Below are positions 7,741 through 16,338 of a stretch of 64,000 bases of DNA, in pieces. Position numbers and translations under genes: made by a program. Source of the DNA: Aestuariibius violaceus (GTDB lineage Bacteria; Pseudomonadota; Alphaproteobacteria; Rhodobacterales; Rhodobacteraceae); contig NZ_JBFONT020000001.1 in the NCBI RefSeq assembly GCF_040779325.2, positions 1,116,001 through 1,180,000 on the forward strand, written 5' to 3'. Every line of letters starts with the position of its first letter. The first letter of the stretch is position 1. Below the pieces are notes generated by a model, which saw nothing but the letters and a program-made list of their open reading frames with translations, ran no database searches and was not told the origin of the DNA.

Positions 7741-8769
7741 ATGGTTGCACGCACATTCATCGCTTTCGACAATGATGCCCTGGTGGTCACGTCATCTTCC
7801 AGCGGCGGCCTCGTCGGCAACGGGATCATCAACAACTCCGACACCCCGAACGGGACAGAGTTCGTCTACAACCCCGGCTTCGGTCCGCAGGTCGTCACCG
7901 TCGACGATACAAGTGCCGATCCGGACATCTTCGACGATGATGAAGAAGCCAACCACGTCATCACCGACGGCTCGGGCCTCGTCGCAAACGGCACGCAGGT
8001 CGAAAGTGAATCTCAGATCCTCATCCAGGAGGTGGACGCGAACGGCAATCTCGTCGGTCCGGTCATCGAACTCACCGTGTTCTCGCAAGGCGGTGTCACA
8101 CAGGATGTGTGGGGGTTCGGCACTACCGTCCCCCTCACGCCCGGCGCGACCTATCGCAAGGTCGGCGGCGATAACGCGGGCGACAGCACCTATACCGATT
8201 TCGTTGCCTGCTTTGCCGCCGGCACCCGGATCCGCGTTCCCGGCGGCACCCGCGCCGTCGAAGACATCTCGACCGGTGACCGTGTGTGGACGCGCGACGA
8301 TCCCGACGCTGTCGTCACCTGGGTCGGCACCACTGAAGTCGAGGCCGAAGGCGCCTTCGCCCCCATCGTCTTCGCCCCCGGCGTGATCGGCAATACCCGC
8401 GAACTCGTCCTCTCTCCCGAACACCGCGTCGCCATCGACGGGTCGCAGGCGCAGCTGATGTTCGGCGAAGACACCGTCCTCGTCGCCGCCAAGCACCTCC
8501 TCGGTGCGCCCGGCGTCAGCCAGCGCAGCGGCGGGCGGATCACCTTTTGCCACATCATGTTCGACCGCCACCGCATCGTCGACGCCGAAGGCGCGCCCTG
8601 CGAAAGCTTCTATCCCGGCGACATGGCGATGAAGGCCGTCGACCGCGCGGCGCGCGACGAACTGGTCGCGCTCTTCCCCGAACTCGCAAACGGCCCCGAC
8701 GGCTACGGCCCGCTTGCCGCGGCCTGCCTGAAGCAGCACGAGGCAGCGGCCCTTCGCATCGGTGCCTGA
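7741..8769 (+). CDS. Hint-domain protein 2
   Basis: 342 residues and clearly paralogous to the preceding gene over the whole length: same N-terminus (RTFIAFDNDALVVTSS versus RSFFAIDSEALVVTSS), same VITDGSGLVANGTQVESESQI segment, and a Hint_2 domain from Cys-157 (CFAAGTRIRVPGGTRAVEDI) through LSPEHRVAIDG, LVAAKHLLGAPGVSQR and HIMFDRHRIV. The conserved Cys and the His of the B-block equivalent (EHR) are present, so self-processing is possible. An AAGGGGG ribosome-binding site sits about six bases before the ATG. Probably arose by tandem duplication. Confidence 0.85.
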   Translation: MVARTFIAFDNDALVVTSSSSGGLVGNGIINNSDTPNGTEFVYNPGFGPQVVTVDDTSADPDIFDDDEEANHVITDGSGLVANGTQVESESQILIQEVDANGNLVGPVIELTVFSQGGVTQDVWGFGTTVPLTPGATYRKVGGDNAGDSTYTDFVACFAAGTRIRVPGGTRAVEDISTGDRVWTRDDPDAVVTWVGTTEVEAEGAFAPIVFAPGVIGNTRELVLSPEHRVAIDGSQAQLMFGEDTVLVAAKHLLGAPGVSQRSGGRITFCHIMFDRHRIVDAEGAPCESFYPGDMAMKAVDRAARDELVALFPELANGPDGYGPLAAACLKQHEAAALRIGA

Positions 8770-8997
8770 CGGCAGCCAGATTTCAGGAACCGGCCTGCAC
8801 CGCTGGTTCCGGCTACCCGCCGACAGACGTACCTCAACCTGAAGTTAGACAGGCAATGCCGTCCTAACTGGCTGAAATCTGCGCATCTCGTGTCGCCGAC
8901 CTAAAGGGCGCAGCACAAATCTCTATCATAAGTTGACAGCCTTCAGTGCATATTATCTGCTTCCGGCAGGGACCCCTGCCAGAGAGGGCAAACGACT
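8770..8997 (+). promoter_or_regulatory. AT-rich upstream region of Hint gene 3
   Basis: This gap includes an imperfect inverted repeat GGAACC...GGTTCC (8787-8810) just after Hint gene 2 and an AT-rich piece at 8910-8960 with TTGACA at 8933 and TATTAT at 8951. The spacing of those two hexamers (12) is too short for a standard promoter, so I only call the region probably promoter-bearing. Confidence 0.3.
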
Positions 8998-9984
8998 ATG
9001 GCCACCATCGTCGTTTACGAACTCAATGCCGACCCCTTCGACACCGAAGATGTCGAGGTGATCAACTCGTTCACCGTCGATATCACAGACGATGACGGAA
9101 CGCTCGAAGACCCCGATGGTGACGGAAGCCCGCAATTCGACGTCAGCTCTCTGCCAGATTTTCAGGGCGACTCCTCCGATCTCGGAACCTTCGAGACCTA
9201 TACCGGTGAGGTCGATGGCACCCCTGTCACCTTCACGCTGATTCAGTTCGGCACCCGTGAATACATGATCGTCACCGAAGGCTCGGTCGAGGTTGGCGAT
9301 ATCATCGTGGGGACGAACAACGGCGCCACCGTTGCAGATCCGATCGACTATGTAGACCTCCCGGACTTCGTCTGTTTCACCGCCGGGTCACTGATCGAGA
9401 CGCCGGAGGGGCCGCGCAGGATCGAAACGCTCCACCCCGGCGATCTGGTCAATGTCGCTGAAGGGCCGCCCCGGCCCGTCCGCTGGGTAGGCCGCCGGCG
9501 CCTCCGCTCCGACGATCTGAGGCGCAATCCCCATCTGCGACCCGTTCGCATCCGGGCCGATGCGTTCGGGTGCGGCCTTCTCAGGCGCGACGTCATCGTC
9601 TCCCCGCAGCACCGGATCGCCACCCGGTCCGCCCGCGCACAGCTCATCTTCGGTGTCTCCGACGTCCTCATCCCCGCCCGCTTCCTGATTGACGGGGCAG
9701 GCATCTGCGTGGATCAGGATGCGACGCAGGCAGATTACGTCCACATCTTCTTCGATCGCCACGAACTGGTCGAGGTTGAGGGGCTCTGGACCGAATCCTT
9801 CTTCCCCGGCGATACGGCGATGGACGCGATGTCCGACGCGATTCTCCAGGAATTGTTCGAACTCTTTCCTGAACTCGCAGAAGACCTTGGGACCTACGGG
9901 CAAACAGCGATGAGGGTGGTCAAAGCCTACGAAGCCAAAGCGCTGGGACCGGGCCTTCATGCGTACAGACCCAAGGGTCGCTGA
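8998..9984 (+). CDS. Hint-domain protein 3
   Basis: 328 residues. The N-terminal 125 residues are very acidic (FDTEDVEVINSFTVDITDDD, DPDGDG) and unrelated in detail to Hint proteins 1 and 2, followed by a Hint_2 domain from the Cys in FVCFTAGSLIETPEGPRRIETL, then VRWVGRRRL, SPQHRIATRSARAQLIFG, LIPARFLIDG and VHIFFDRHELVEVEGLWTESF. The domain therefore comes with a swapped front end, as in modular secreted proteins. AGAGAGGG lies 6-10 bases before the ATG. It is the third in a row in the same orientation, with 228 bases of its own upstream region. Confidence 0.85.
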   Translation: MATIVVYELNADPFDTEDVEVINSFTVDITDDDGTLEDPDGDGSPQFDVSSLPDFQGDSSDLGTFETYTGEVDGTPVTFTLIQFGTREYMIVTEGSVEVGDIIVGTNNGATVADPIDYVDLPDFVCFTAGSLIETPEGPRRIETLHPGDLVNVAEGPPRPVRWVGRRRLRSDDLRRNPHLRPVRIRADAFGCGLLRRDVIVSPQHRIATRSARAQLIFGVSDVLIPARFLIDGAGICVDQDATQADYVHIFFDRHELVEVEGLWTESFFPGDTAMDAMSDAILQELFELFPELAEDLGTYGQTAMRVVKAYEAKALGPGLHAYRPKGR

Positions 9985-10043
9985 TCCGGCCTCGTGTCCG
10001 TTCGTTGGCGTTACCTGACAGAGTATGACGTGAGCCAAACGCC

Positions 10044-10089
10044 GTGCCCGGCGGCACCGCCGGGCGTCGCCCGACCTCCCCCAGGAGGA
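10044..10089. repeat. GC-rich double-palindrome element, copy 2
   Basis: GCCCGGCGGCACCGCCGGGC is a near-perfect hairpin with a short loop; it is followed by CCTCCCCCAGGAGG, a second hairpin. The same pair of palindromes, inverted, lies at 4450-4505 after panB. This copy is about 60 bases after Hint gene 3. A third small hairpin (GGAGCC-TTCG-GGCTTCC) follows at about 10112-10128. Confidence 0.5.
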
Positions 10090-10239
10090 CGATTTTGCGA
10101 TATTGCGTATCGCGGAGCCTTCGGGCTTCCGGTGATGCCGGATGAAGCAGGATCGGTGAAACGCCCTCCGGGTCAGGCGATGCCCCATTGCACCGGTTCA
10201 GAGACTTGGATCGTCGACCACATCCGCTAGGATCGTCGC

Positions 10240-10689
10240 ATGATCTCAGCCACCCCCATCACCGGCGGCTGCCAGTGCGGCGCCATCCGCTACCGCGCCC
10301 AAAGCCTCGGCCGCGCGTCCATCTGCCATTGCCGGATGTGCCAGAAGGCGTTCGGGTCTTTCTTCGGCCCTCTGGTGACGACCGAAGGCCTTGTCTGGAC
10401 GCGCGGCCCGCCCGCCCGCTTCGACAGCTCCAACCGCAACTGGCGCCGCTTTTGCGCCGACTGCGGCACGCCGCTCACCTACGAGGGCGAGGGCCTCCTC
10501 GAGGTCTCCATCGGTTCGCTCGATAACCCCGATCTTGCGATGCCCGAGGTGCAGGTGAACGCCTTGGCCACCCGCCGCGCTTTCGCGATGCTGGCCGATC
10601 TGCCTGTGCGCACCGGCGAGGCCGCCGCCGGAGACGAAGCCTGGAACGCGGGCGTCGTCTCGAACCAGCACCCCGATCACGACACATAA
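10240..10689 (+). CDS. GFA / CENP-V-like zinc protein
   Basis: 149 residues with the zinc-ligand pattern of the glutathione-dependent formaldehyde-activating (GFA, CENP-V) fold: GGCQCGAIRY, SICHCRMCQKAFG and RRFCADCGTPLTYEG, then the typical LEVSIGSLDNPD. Most members are of unknown activity despite the family name; the fold carries one structural and one labile zinc. Not linked to formaldehyde genes here. The start ATG at 10240 is preceded by a weak site. Cytosolic, single-gene unit. Confidence 0.85.
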   Translation: MISATPITGGCQCGAIRYRAQSLGRASICHCRMCQKAFGSFFGPLVTTEGLVWTRGPPARFDSSNRNWRRFCADCGTPLTYEGEGLLEVSIGSLDNPDLAMPEVQVNALATRRAFAMLADLPVRTGEAAAGDEAWNAGVVSNQHPDHDT

Positions 10690-11039
10690 GCGGCGGCTTA
10701 CAGGACCGGATCCATCCATCGGCCGCCGCCTATGCGGCCCTCCCGGCGCCTTAACCTCCTGTCAACGAACAGGGCCGTTGCGCGCGGTCCGTTGCGTTAA
10801 CCAGGCGCCGGATGACGTATCCCCTCCGACCAAAAGCCGACGGATGTCCGACAGAAAGCCGACACGCTGTTTTCCCTGAGACTTAAGGATTTCAGCCCGA
10901 ATCATCCCGTCTTTGCGTTACAGTCCGGCAGCCCCCCACCGCGCGTTGCGTCGCATCCGTCGCGAAACCGTCGCCTCCCGCTTGCCGCGGGGCGCCTGAC
11001 GGTCCTAGGCTCGCCCCGTTACAGGTGAAGGAGTCCGAG
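10690..11039. other. Intergenic region upstream of the dimethylglycine-dehydrogenase-like gene
   Basis: 350 bases without a gene. It contains two TTAACC/GTTAACC motifs (10752-10757 and 10796-10802), an R2 short-unit repeat (10825-10869) and a TTAAGG-containing AT-richer patch at 10870-10915 that could carry the promoter. I looked for a glycine-riboswitch-like arrangement because of the downstream GcvT domain and saw none. Confidence 0.4.
10825..10869 (+). repeat. Short-unit repeat R2, copy 2
   Basis: Units CCGACCAAAAG, CCGACGGATG, CCGACAGAAAG and CCGACACG follow one another, matching the runs at 21-71 and 39162-39200 in spacing and orientation, and lie 22 bases after a GTTAACC motif as in the other copies. 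Confidence 0.55.
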
Positions 11040-13526
11040 ATGAAAACCCATGTCAGAGCGCTCGTGATCGGCGGCGGCGCCGTCGGCACCTCCATCGCCT
11101 ACCACCTCGCCAAGGCGGGCTGGGAGACCATGCTGATCGAACGCGACGAGCTGACCTCCGGCTCTACCTGGCATGCCGCAGGCCTCTTGCCCTACTTCAA
11201 CATGAGCTACGCCTCGAGCCACATCCACGACTATTCCATCAAGTTTTACAAGACCTTGGAGGAAGAGACGGGCCTCAACCCCGGCTTCTCGGTCGTCGGC
11301 AACCTGCGCATGGCCCAATCGCGCGAGCGCATGGATGAATACATGCTCTACGCCACCACGGCTGAAACCGTGGGCATCCCCTATGAATGGCTGACGCCTG
11401 CGCAAATCAAGGAGCGCTACCCGCTGGTGCGCACCGAAGACCTCGAAGGCGCGATCTTCCACCCGACCGACGGCTACATCAATCCCGCCGACGTCACGAT
11501 GGCCATGGCCAAGGGCGCCCGCCAGCACGGCGCGGTGATCGAACGCAAATGGCAGGCCGATGCCTACCATTGGGCCGGCGACCATTGGGAGGTCACGCTC
11601 ACCAAGATGGCCGAAAAGGGCGGCAACCTCATCGCCACAGACGAGCAGGTGATTGTCCATGCGGATCATGTGGTTACGGCCACCGGCAACCATGCTCAGC
11701 GCACTGCGCGGCTCCTCGGCATCAAGACGCCCGCCGTCCCGGTCGAGCATCAATACATCGTCACCGAACCCGATCCCGCCCTCGTCGAATGGCGCAAGAC
11801 CAACGGAGAGCATCCCGTCCTGCGCGACGTCGACGCCCGCTGGTATGTCCGCGAGGAACGCGGCGGCTGGATCCTCGGCCCTTACGAAGACGGCGCCCCC
11901 GCCCGCTTCCGCTACAGCGTCCCCGACAGCTTTCGCGCCGATCTCTTCCCGCTGAATCTCGAGCGGATCGAGCAGGAATACATGGACTTCATCCACCGCA
12001 TCCCGTCGACGGAAGAGGTTGGTCTGAAAGACGATTTCAACGGCCCCATCTGCTACACGCCCGACGGCAACCCCCTCCTCGGGCCAGCGCCGGGCCTGCA
12101 GAACATGTGGCTGGCCGAAGGCTTCTCCTTCGGGATCACGGCCGCTGGCGGGGCAGGGCACTACCTCGCCCAACTGATGACCGAAGGCGAAGCCGAGATC
12201 GACATGGGGTCCCTCGACCCCAAGCGCTACGGCGACTGGATGACCTCGGAATACGCCGTCCAGAAGAACGAAGAGACCTATCCGTTCCTCCTCAAGGTCC
12301 ACTGGCCGGACGAGGAACGCCCTGCCGCAAGGCCACTCCGCACGGCCCCCTGTTATGACCGGATGAAGGACCACGGCGCCCAGTTCGGACAGGTCAACGG
12401 CTGGGAAAGACCCAATTATTTCGCGCCCTTGGGCTTCGACGACATGGCGTCGAACAGCTTCCGCCGCGGTGGCTGGTGGCAATACGCAAGGGACGAGGCC
12501 GAGGCGATCCGGAACGGTGTCGGCCTGATCGACGCCACCGCCTTCGCCAAGCATCGCATCAGCGGCCCCGGCGCGACGGCCTTCCTCGACTGGTTCACCA
12601 CCAACCGGCTGCCCAAAGTCGGCCGCATCAACCTGACCTATGCGCTTTCCACCGCCGGGACGACCCGCACCGAATACACGATCGTCCGCCAGGGCGAGAA
12701 CGACTATTACCTTGTCTCCGCAGGCGGCCTCCACGCCTATGACGAAGATTATCTCTACAAGGCGATCTGGGAGAAAGAGGATGAGTTTGGCCGCATCAAC
12801 GAGGAGGATGTGACCACCAAATGGGGCGTCTTCGCCATCGCCGGTCCGAAATCCCGCGATGTCCTGGCCGACCTCATCCGCGACCCCGAGCCCGAGAGGG
12901 CCCTGTCGAACAAGCGCTTCCCCTGGCTTTCGGCCCGCGACATCGAACTCGGCATGGTCCCCGTCAAGGCCATCCGCGTCGCCTATACCGGCGAGCTTGG
13001 CTGGGAACTGCACCACCCGATCGAGATGCAGAACCACCTCTTCGACCGGCTGATGGAGGCGGGCGAGAAACACGGGCTCAAGCTCGTCGGCGCCCGCGCC
13101 CAGAACTGGCTCCGGCAGGAGAAGTCCTACCGCGCCTTCGGCACCGAACTTGGCCGCGACGCCACTCCGCTCGAGGCGGGCCTCGACCGCTTCGTCGACC
13201 TCACCAAAAACTTCCACGGCAAGGCCGCGATGGAGGCGACGGGCCTCCGCAGCAAATGCATCACCCTCCACATCGCGGGGCCCAACGATGCCGATCCCTG
13301 GGGCCGCGAGGCGCTCTACAGGAACGGCGAACGTGTCGGGCGCTGCACCTCGGGCGGCTACTCCGTCGCGGCGGCAAAATCCATCGCCATGGGCTACGTC
13401 ACCCCCGATCATGCCACCCCGGGAACCGAGCTTGAGGTCAAGATGTTCGACCGCCTCTGGCCCGCAATCGTCACCGAAGACAGCCCCTACGACCCCGGCA
13501 ATAAGCGGATTCGTGTGGATTCCTAG
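11040..13526 (+). CDS. FAD-dependent dimethylglycine/sarcosine dehydrogenase-like protein with GcvT domain
   Basis: 828 residues. Residues 1-400 are an FAD-dependent amine oxidoreductase: VIGGGAVGTSIAYHLAKAG (Rossmann FAD motif), SGSTWHAAGLLP, EHQYIVTEPD, LLGPAPGLQNMWLAEGFSFGITAAGGAG. Residues about 430-828 are an aminomethyltransferase (GcvT) module: FDDMASNSFRRGGWWQYARDEAEAIRNGVGLIDAT, AIAGPKSRDVLADL, YTGELGWELHHP, RQEKSYRAFGTELGRD. This two-part build is typical of dimethylglycine and sarcosine dehydrogenases that pass the one-carbon unit to tetrahydrofolate. The start at 11040 has AAGGAG (11028-11033) at ideal spacing; a GTG at 11025 is rejected. Substrate (dimethylglycine, sarcosine or another N-methyl amine) is not decided. 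Confidence 0.88.
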   Translation: MKTHVRALVIGGGAVGTSIAYHLAKAGWETMLIERDELTSGSTWHAAGLLPYFNMSYASSHIHDYSIKFYKTLEEETGLNPGFSVVGNLRMAQSRERMDEYMLYATTAETVGIPYEWLTPAQIKERYPLVRTEDLEGAIFHPTDGYINPADVTMAMAKGARQHGAVIERKWQADAYHWAGDHWEVTLTKMAEKGGNLIATDEQVIVHADHVVTATGNHAQRTARLLGIKTPAVPVEHQYIVTEPDPALVEWRKTNGEHPVLRDVDARWYVREERGGWILGPYEDGAPARFRYSVPDSFRADLFPLNLERIEQEYMDFIHRIPSTEEVGLKDDFNGPICYTPDGNPLLGPAPGLQNMWLAEGFSFGITAAGGAGHYLAQLMTEGEAEIDMGSLDPKRYGDWMTSEYAVQKNEETYPFLLKVHWPDEERPAARPLRTAPCYDRMKDHGAQFGQVNGWERPNYFAPLGFDDMASNSFRRGGWWQYARDEAEAIRNGVGLIDATAFAKHRISGPGATAFLDWFTTNRLPKVGRINLTYALSTAGTTRTEYTIVRQGENDYYLVSAGGLHAYDEDYLYKAIWEKEDEFGRINEEDVTTKWGVFAIAGPKSRDVLADLIRDPEPERALSNKRFPWLSARDIELGMVPVKAIRVAYTGELGWELHHPIEMQNHLFDRLMEAGEKHGLKLVGARAQNWLRQEKSYRAFGTELGRDATPLEAGLDRFVDLTKNFHGKAAMEATGLRSKCITLHIAGPNDADPWGREALYRNGERVGRCTSGGYSVAAAKSIAMGYVTPDHATPGTELEVKMFDRLWPAIVTEDSPYDPGNKRIRVDS

Positions 13527-13636
13527 CTCCTGACAAAGCTTTGCCTTAATTCAACTAAGTTAACCGCATTCCGACCATGATCCTGCCACGGTGCTGTGCA
13601 GCACTGTTTCCGTGGGAGACTCAAAGGGGCGCGGAA

Positions 13637-14269
13637 ATGACTTTCATGTCCAAGATCGGGGACCGTCTGGCGGATTGTGCCGTCACTGGCGTTTCCGCCG
13701 ATGCCTTGCTTCGGACACCTTGTGGTGCCCGCCGGGCGGAGTTCATCCGGTCCGGCGATCTGGTAGTAACCCGTGACAATGGTCTTCAGCCGGTCCGCGC
13801 CGTGTGGACCCGAACAATTACCCGGGCCGACATGCAGGCAGATCCGTCTCGCTGTCCGGTCCACCTCGCCCCTCGCGTCGTCGGGCCGATGATGCCGCAG
13901 CGCCCCCTCACGCTTGCGCCGGATCATAAGATCCTCGTGCCCGCCTACCTGTTGAGTGAAATCGACGCGAAGGGCGGCCTTCTCAAGGCGCGCACCCTCA
14001 CCGACCTCACAGAGGGGGCGCGCCTTGATCGGGAGGCCGAAGAGATCACGTTCTACAACGTGGTCTTCGATACACCGCAGATCGTTATGGCCAGCGGATT
14101 GCCAGTGGAAACCTACCACGTCTGCGCCGACCGTCTGGCGGATGTGCCCGAACGGGCCCGCGAAACACTGGTTCAGACATTTCCGATCCTGCGCGGCACC
14201 GGCGATCCGGTTCCGGCCCTGGCCTACCCGACCGTGGGGGCCGAGCAATACGCACGATCCGTCGCCTGA
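13637..14269 (+). CDS. Degenerate Hint-domain protein 4
   Basis: 210 residues made almost only of a Hint_2-like domain: SADALLRTPCGARRAEFIRSGDLVVTRDNGLQPVRAVW, then LTLAPDHKILVPAYLLSE, FYNVVFDTPQIVMASGLPVETYHVC. Aligning to Hint 1-3, the nucleophilic Cys of CFAAGT is replaced by Gly in GVSADALLRTP, though other Cys residues are nearby. The equivalent of EHR is DHK. It therefore may not self-cleave. GGGG about eight bases before the ATG supports the start; a longer reading from 13577 is possible. It lies downstream of the flavoprotein gene and convergent with the next gene. Confidence 0.75.
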   Translation: MTFMSKIGDRLADCAVTGVSADALLRTPCGARRAEFIRSGDLVVTRDNGLQPVRAVWTRTITRADMQADPSRCPVHLAPRVVGPMMPQRPLTLAPDHKILVPAYLLSEIDAKGGLLKARTLTDLTEGARLDREAEEITFYNVVFDTPQIVMASGLPVETYHVCADRLADVPERARETLVQTFPILRGTGDPVPALAYPTVGAEQYARSVA

Positions 14270-14275
14270 GCGGGC

Positions 14276-15331
14276 CTAGAACCGCCCGGGCGACAAAGCG
14301 TTCACAGCCTCTTCGGCAAGTGTAGGCGCGCGCCTGAACACTAGATCGGCGACCAGCCGTGCCGCGGCAAACGACGTCTGAAACCCATATCCGCCCTGAC
14401 CGGCGCACCAGATGAAGGACGGCTCCGCCGGGTCCGGCCCCAGCACCGGCGTGCGGTCCGGCGCGAAACTCCGCAGCCCCGCCCAAGAGCCCTCGACCCG
14501 CGTCACAGGTGCTGTGACCATCGCCTCGTATCGCGCCAGCCCCTCGGCCAGCACCATGTCGTCCGCCCAGGCGTCCTGCGCCTCCACCGGGTCCTCGTCT
14601 GCGGGGGAGACCAGCCATTTCCCCGCATCCGGCTTGGCATACCAAGTCTCGCCCGCATCCAGCAGGAACGGCCACCCGGTCACGTCATGCCCGCCAGGCG
14701 CGGGCAGCCGCGCCATCGATCGCCGATAAGGCTGAATCCCCTTGGGCGCGATCCCTGCCATCGCCGCAATCCCGTCCGCCCAGGCCCCCGCCGCATTCAC
14801 CAGCCGCTCGGCGACAAAGGTCTCCTCCGCCGTCTCGACCCGCCAGACCGCGCCGTCCCGCACGATGCTGGTCACGCTGGCCCCGGTCACGACCCGCCCG
14901 CCCGCCGCCCGCACCGCCTTGGCGAAGCCCTGCAACAGAAGGTCGGTGTCGATATCGAACGCCTCTTCGATCCACGCCGCCCGCGCCACTGCAGGCCCCA
15001 GGATCGGCACCCGCTCCTGCGCCTCGGCGACGCCGATCTCGGCCATCCCCTGCGCCGCGTCCTCGAAGCCCTCAAAACCCATCGGCGCCACCATCAACAC
15101 GCCCCTCGGCGACAGGACACCGGCGGCTTCCAGCCCCGCCCGGCTGCCGCGGTTCAGGGCCCAGACGGTCTCGTTCCCGTAGCTGTCGAAATACATCGCG
15201 GCCGACCGCCCCGAGGCGTGATAGCCAACCGCCCGCTCGCCTTCGAGCAACGTCACCTCGGCGTCCTCCGACAAGGCCGCCGCCGCCGACAGCCCCGCGA
15301 TGCCCCCGCCGATCACGACGATCCGGCTCAT
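14276..15331 (-). CDS. FAD-dependent D-amino-acid/glycine-oxidase-like oxidoreductase
   Basis: 351 residues, single DAO domain: IVVIGGGIAGLSAAAALSEDAEVTLLEGE at the N-terminus, GYHASGRSAAMYFDSYG (flavin contact), LVNAAGAWADGIAAMAG and a C-terminal FIWCAGQGGYGFQTSFAAARLVADLVF. Substrates of this family include D-amino acids, glycine and sarcosine. The ATG overlaps the stop of the upstream aldo/keto reductase by four bases, indicating one transcript and coupled translation. No signal peptide. Substrate is unassigned. Confidence 0.85.
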   Translation of the reverse strand: MSRIVVIGGGIAGLSAAAALSEDAEVTLLEGERAVGYHASGRSAAMYFDSYGNETVWALNRGSRAGLEAAGVLSPRGVLMVAPMGFEGFEDAAQGMAEIGVAEAQERVPILGPAVARAAWIEEAFDIDTDLLLQGFAKAVRAAGGRVVTGASVTSIVRDGAVWRVETAEETFVAERLVNAAGAWADGIAAMAGIAPKGIQPYRRSMARLPAPGGHDVTGWPFLLDAGETWYAKPDAGKWLVSPADEDPVEAQDAWADDMVLAEGLARYEAMVTAPVTRVEGSWAGLRSFAPDRTPVLGPDPAEPSFIWCAGQGGYGFQTSFAAARLVADLVFRRAPTLAEEAVNALSPGRF

Positions 15332-16260
15332 GCTTCCTCGATCCGATCGGTCGCAGGCGGCGGGGCAGGGGACAGCGCCGTGATCCGCTCGTACAGCGCA
15401 TCGTCCATGGCAAAGGTCATCCCAGCCAGCGACGGCTCCAGCTGCTCTGCAGTCCGCGCCGACAGGATCGGCCCCACCTCCGGCGCGTGCCGTGCCAGCC
15501 ACGCCACTGCCAGCGTCGCCGCAGGCACGCCGACCTCGCTTGCGGTCCTGGCCAGCCCGTCCGCCGCCTCCCGCATCCAACTCAGCCCATAGCGCGCCGC
15601 ATAGCGGTCATCCTCGCTCAACCGCCCCGCGCCGCCCGCCGCATACTTCCCGGTCAGCAAGCCGCCGCCGAGCGGCGAATAGGGGAAGACCGCGATCCCC
15701 TGATCGGCCGCCATCGGCAGGATCTCCACCTCGACCTGCCGCTTCACCAGGTTCATCATCGGCTGGATCGCATCGATCCGCGTCCCGAACCGTTCTGCCA
15801 CCACCTGCGCCTTCATCACCTGCCACGCGGCGAAGTTCGACACCCCCAGATACCGGACCGACCCGCCTTCCTGCAGCTCCGCCAGGGTCGAAAACGTCTC
15901 TTCCAGCGGCGCATCCCCGTCCCACCGGTGCAGGTAGAGCAGATCGACCACCTCCAGCCCCAAGCGCTCCCGGCTCTCGCTGAAGGATCCAAGGATGTTC
16001 CCGCGCCCCGACCCGCCTTCATAGGCGACCTTCGTCGCCACGAACACCGCGTCCCGCTCCGGCCCGACAAGCGCGCCCAGCATCCGCTCGGACGCCCCGT
16101 CCGTATAGGCATGGGCCGTATCGAAATGGCTGATCCCGGCCGCCCGGCAGGCCCGGTACATCGCCGCCGCATCATCCTCGGACGCCCGCCCGCCCCACTG
16201 CATCGCCCCATAGGCAAAGCGCGAAACCGGCGCGCCCGAACGTGTCGTCAATCCCATCAT
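15328..16260 (-). CDS. Aldo/keto reductase
   Basis: 310 residues with the TIM-barrel aldo/keto reductase pattern: FAYGAMQWGG at the N-terminus, GISHFDTAHAYTDGASERMLGALV (catalytic Asp and Tyr), FVATKVAYEGG (Lys), LLYLHRWDGDAPLEETF (His), VRYLGVSNFAAW and VFPYSPLGGGLLTGKYA. Probably an NADPH-dependent oxidoreductase of the broad YajO/Tas-like kind. The start is placed at the MMG pair at 16260, because the extra N-terminal residues of a longer reading run through the terminator at 16290-16320. Coupled to the downstream flavoprotein. Confidence 0.85.
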   Translation of the reverse strand: MMGLTTRSGAPVSRFAYGAMQWGGRASEDDAAAMYRACRAAGISHFDTAHAYTDGASERMLGALVGPERDAVFVATKVAYEGGSGRGNILGSFSESRERLGLEVVDLLYLHRWDGDAPLEETFSTLAELQEGGSVRYLGVSNFAAWQVMKAQVVAERFGTRIDAIQPMMNLVKRQVEVEILPMAADQGIAVFPYSPLGGGLLTGKYAAGGAGRLSEDDRYAARYGLSWMREAADGLARTASEVGVPAATLAVAWLARHAPEVGPILSARTAEQLEPSLAGMTFAMDDALYERITALSPAPPPATDRIEEA

Positions 16261-16289
16261 GGCGCGACCGTCCCACAGCCCGGCGCAAA

Positions 16290-16320
16290 GAAAAAGGCCC
16301 TCCCGCCAGGGAAGGGCCTT
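16290..16320 (-). terminator. Intrinsic terminator of the BMP-transporter operon
   Basis: On the minus strand AAGGCCCTTCCC-TGGC-GGGAGGGCCTT forms a long GC-rich stem followed by TTTTTC. It begins about 20 bases after the stop of the binding-protein gene at 16339, so it ends the transcript of the ABC-transporter genes and separates them from the aldo/keto reductase unit. Confidence 0.85.
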
Positions 16321-16338
16321 ACCGTCAAGAACCACCCC

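Noticed and set aside
8933..8956. TTGACA ... TATTAT as a promoter for Hint gene 3
   Set aside because: Spacing is only 12 bases, so it cannot be used with confidence as a standard promoter.
9994..10230. 78-residue frame after Hint gene 3
   Set aside because: Runs through the double-palindrome element; no ribosome-binding site and no similarity that I can see.
10690..11039. Glycine riboswitch upstream of the GcvT-domain gene
   Set aside because: No paired-aptamer-like stems or conserved cores are visible.
11019..13412. 797-residue open frame on the minus strand opposite the dimethylglycine-dehydrogenase-like gene
   Set aside because: It mirrors the plus-strand gene with clear motifs and ribosome-binding site; the antisense frame is rich in Gly/Val/Asp/Ala with no recognisable domain, typical for GC-rich DNA.
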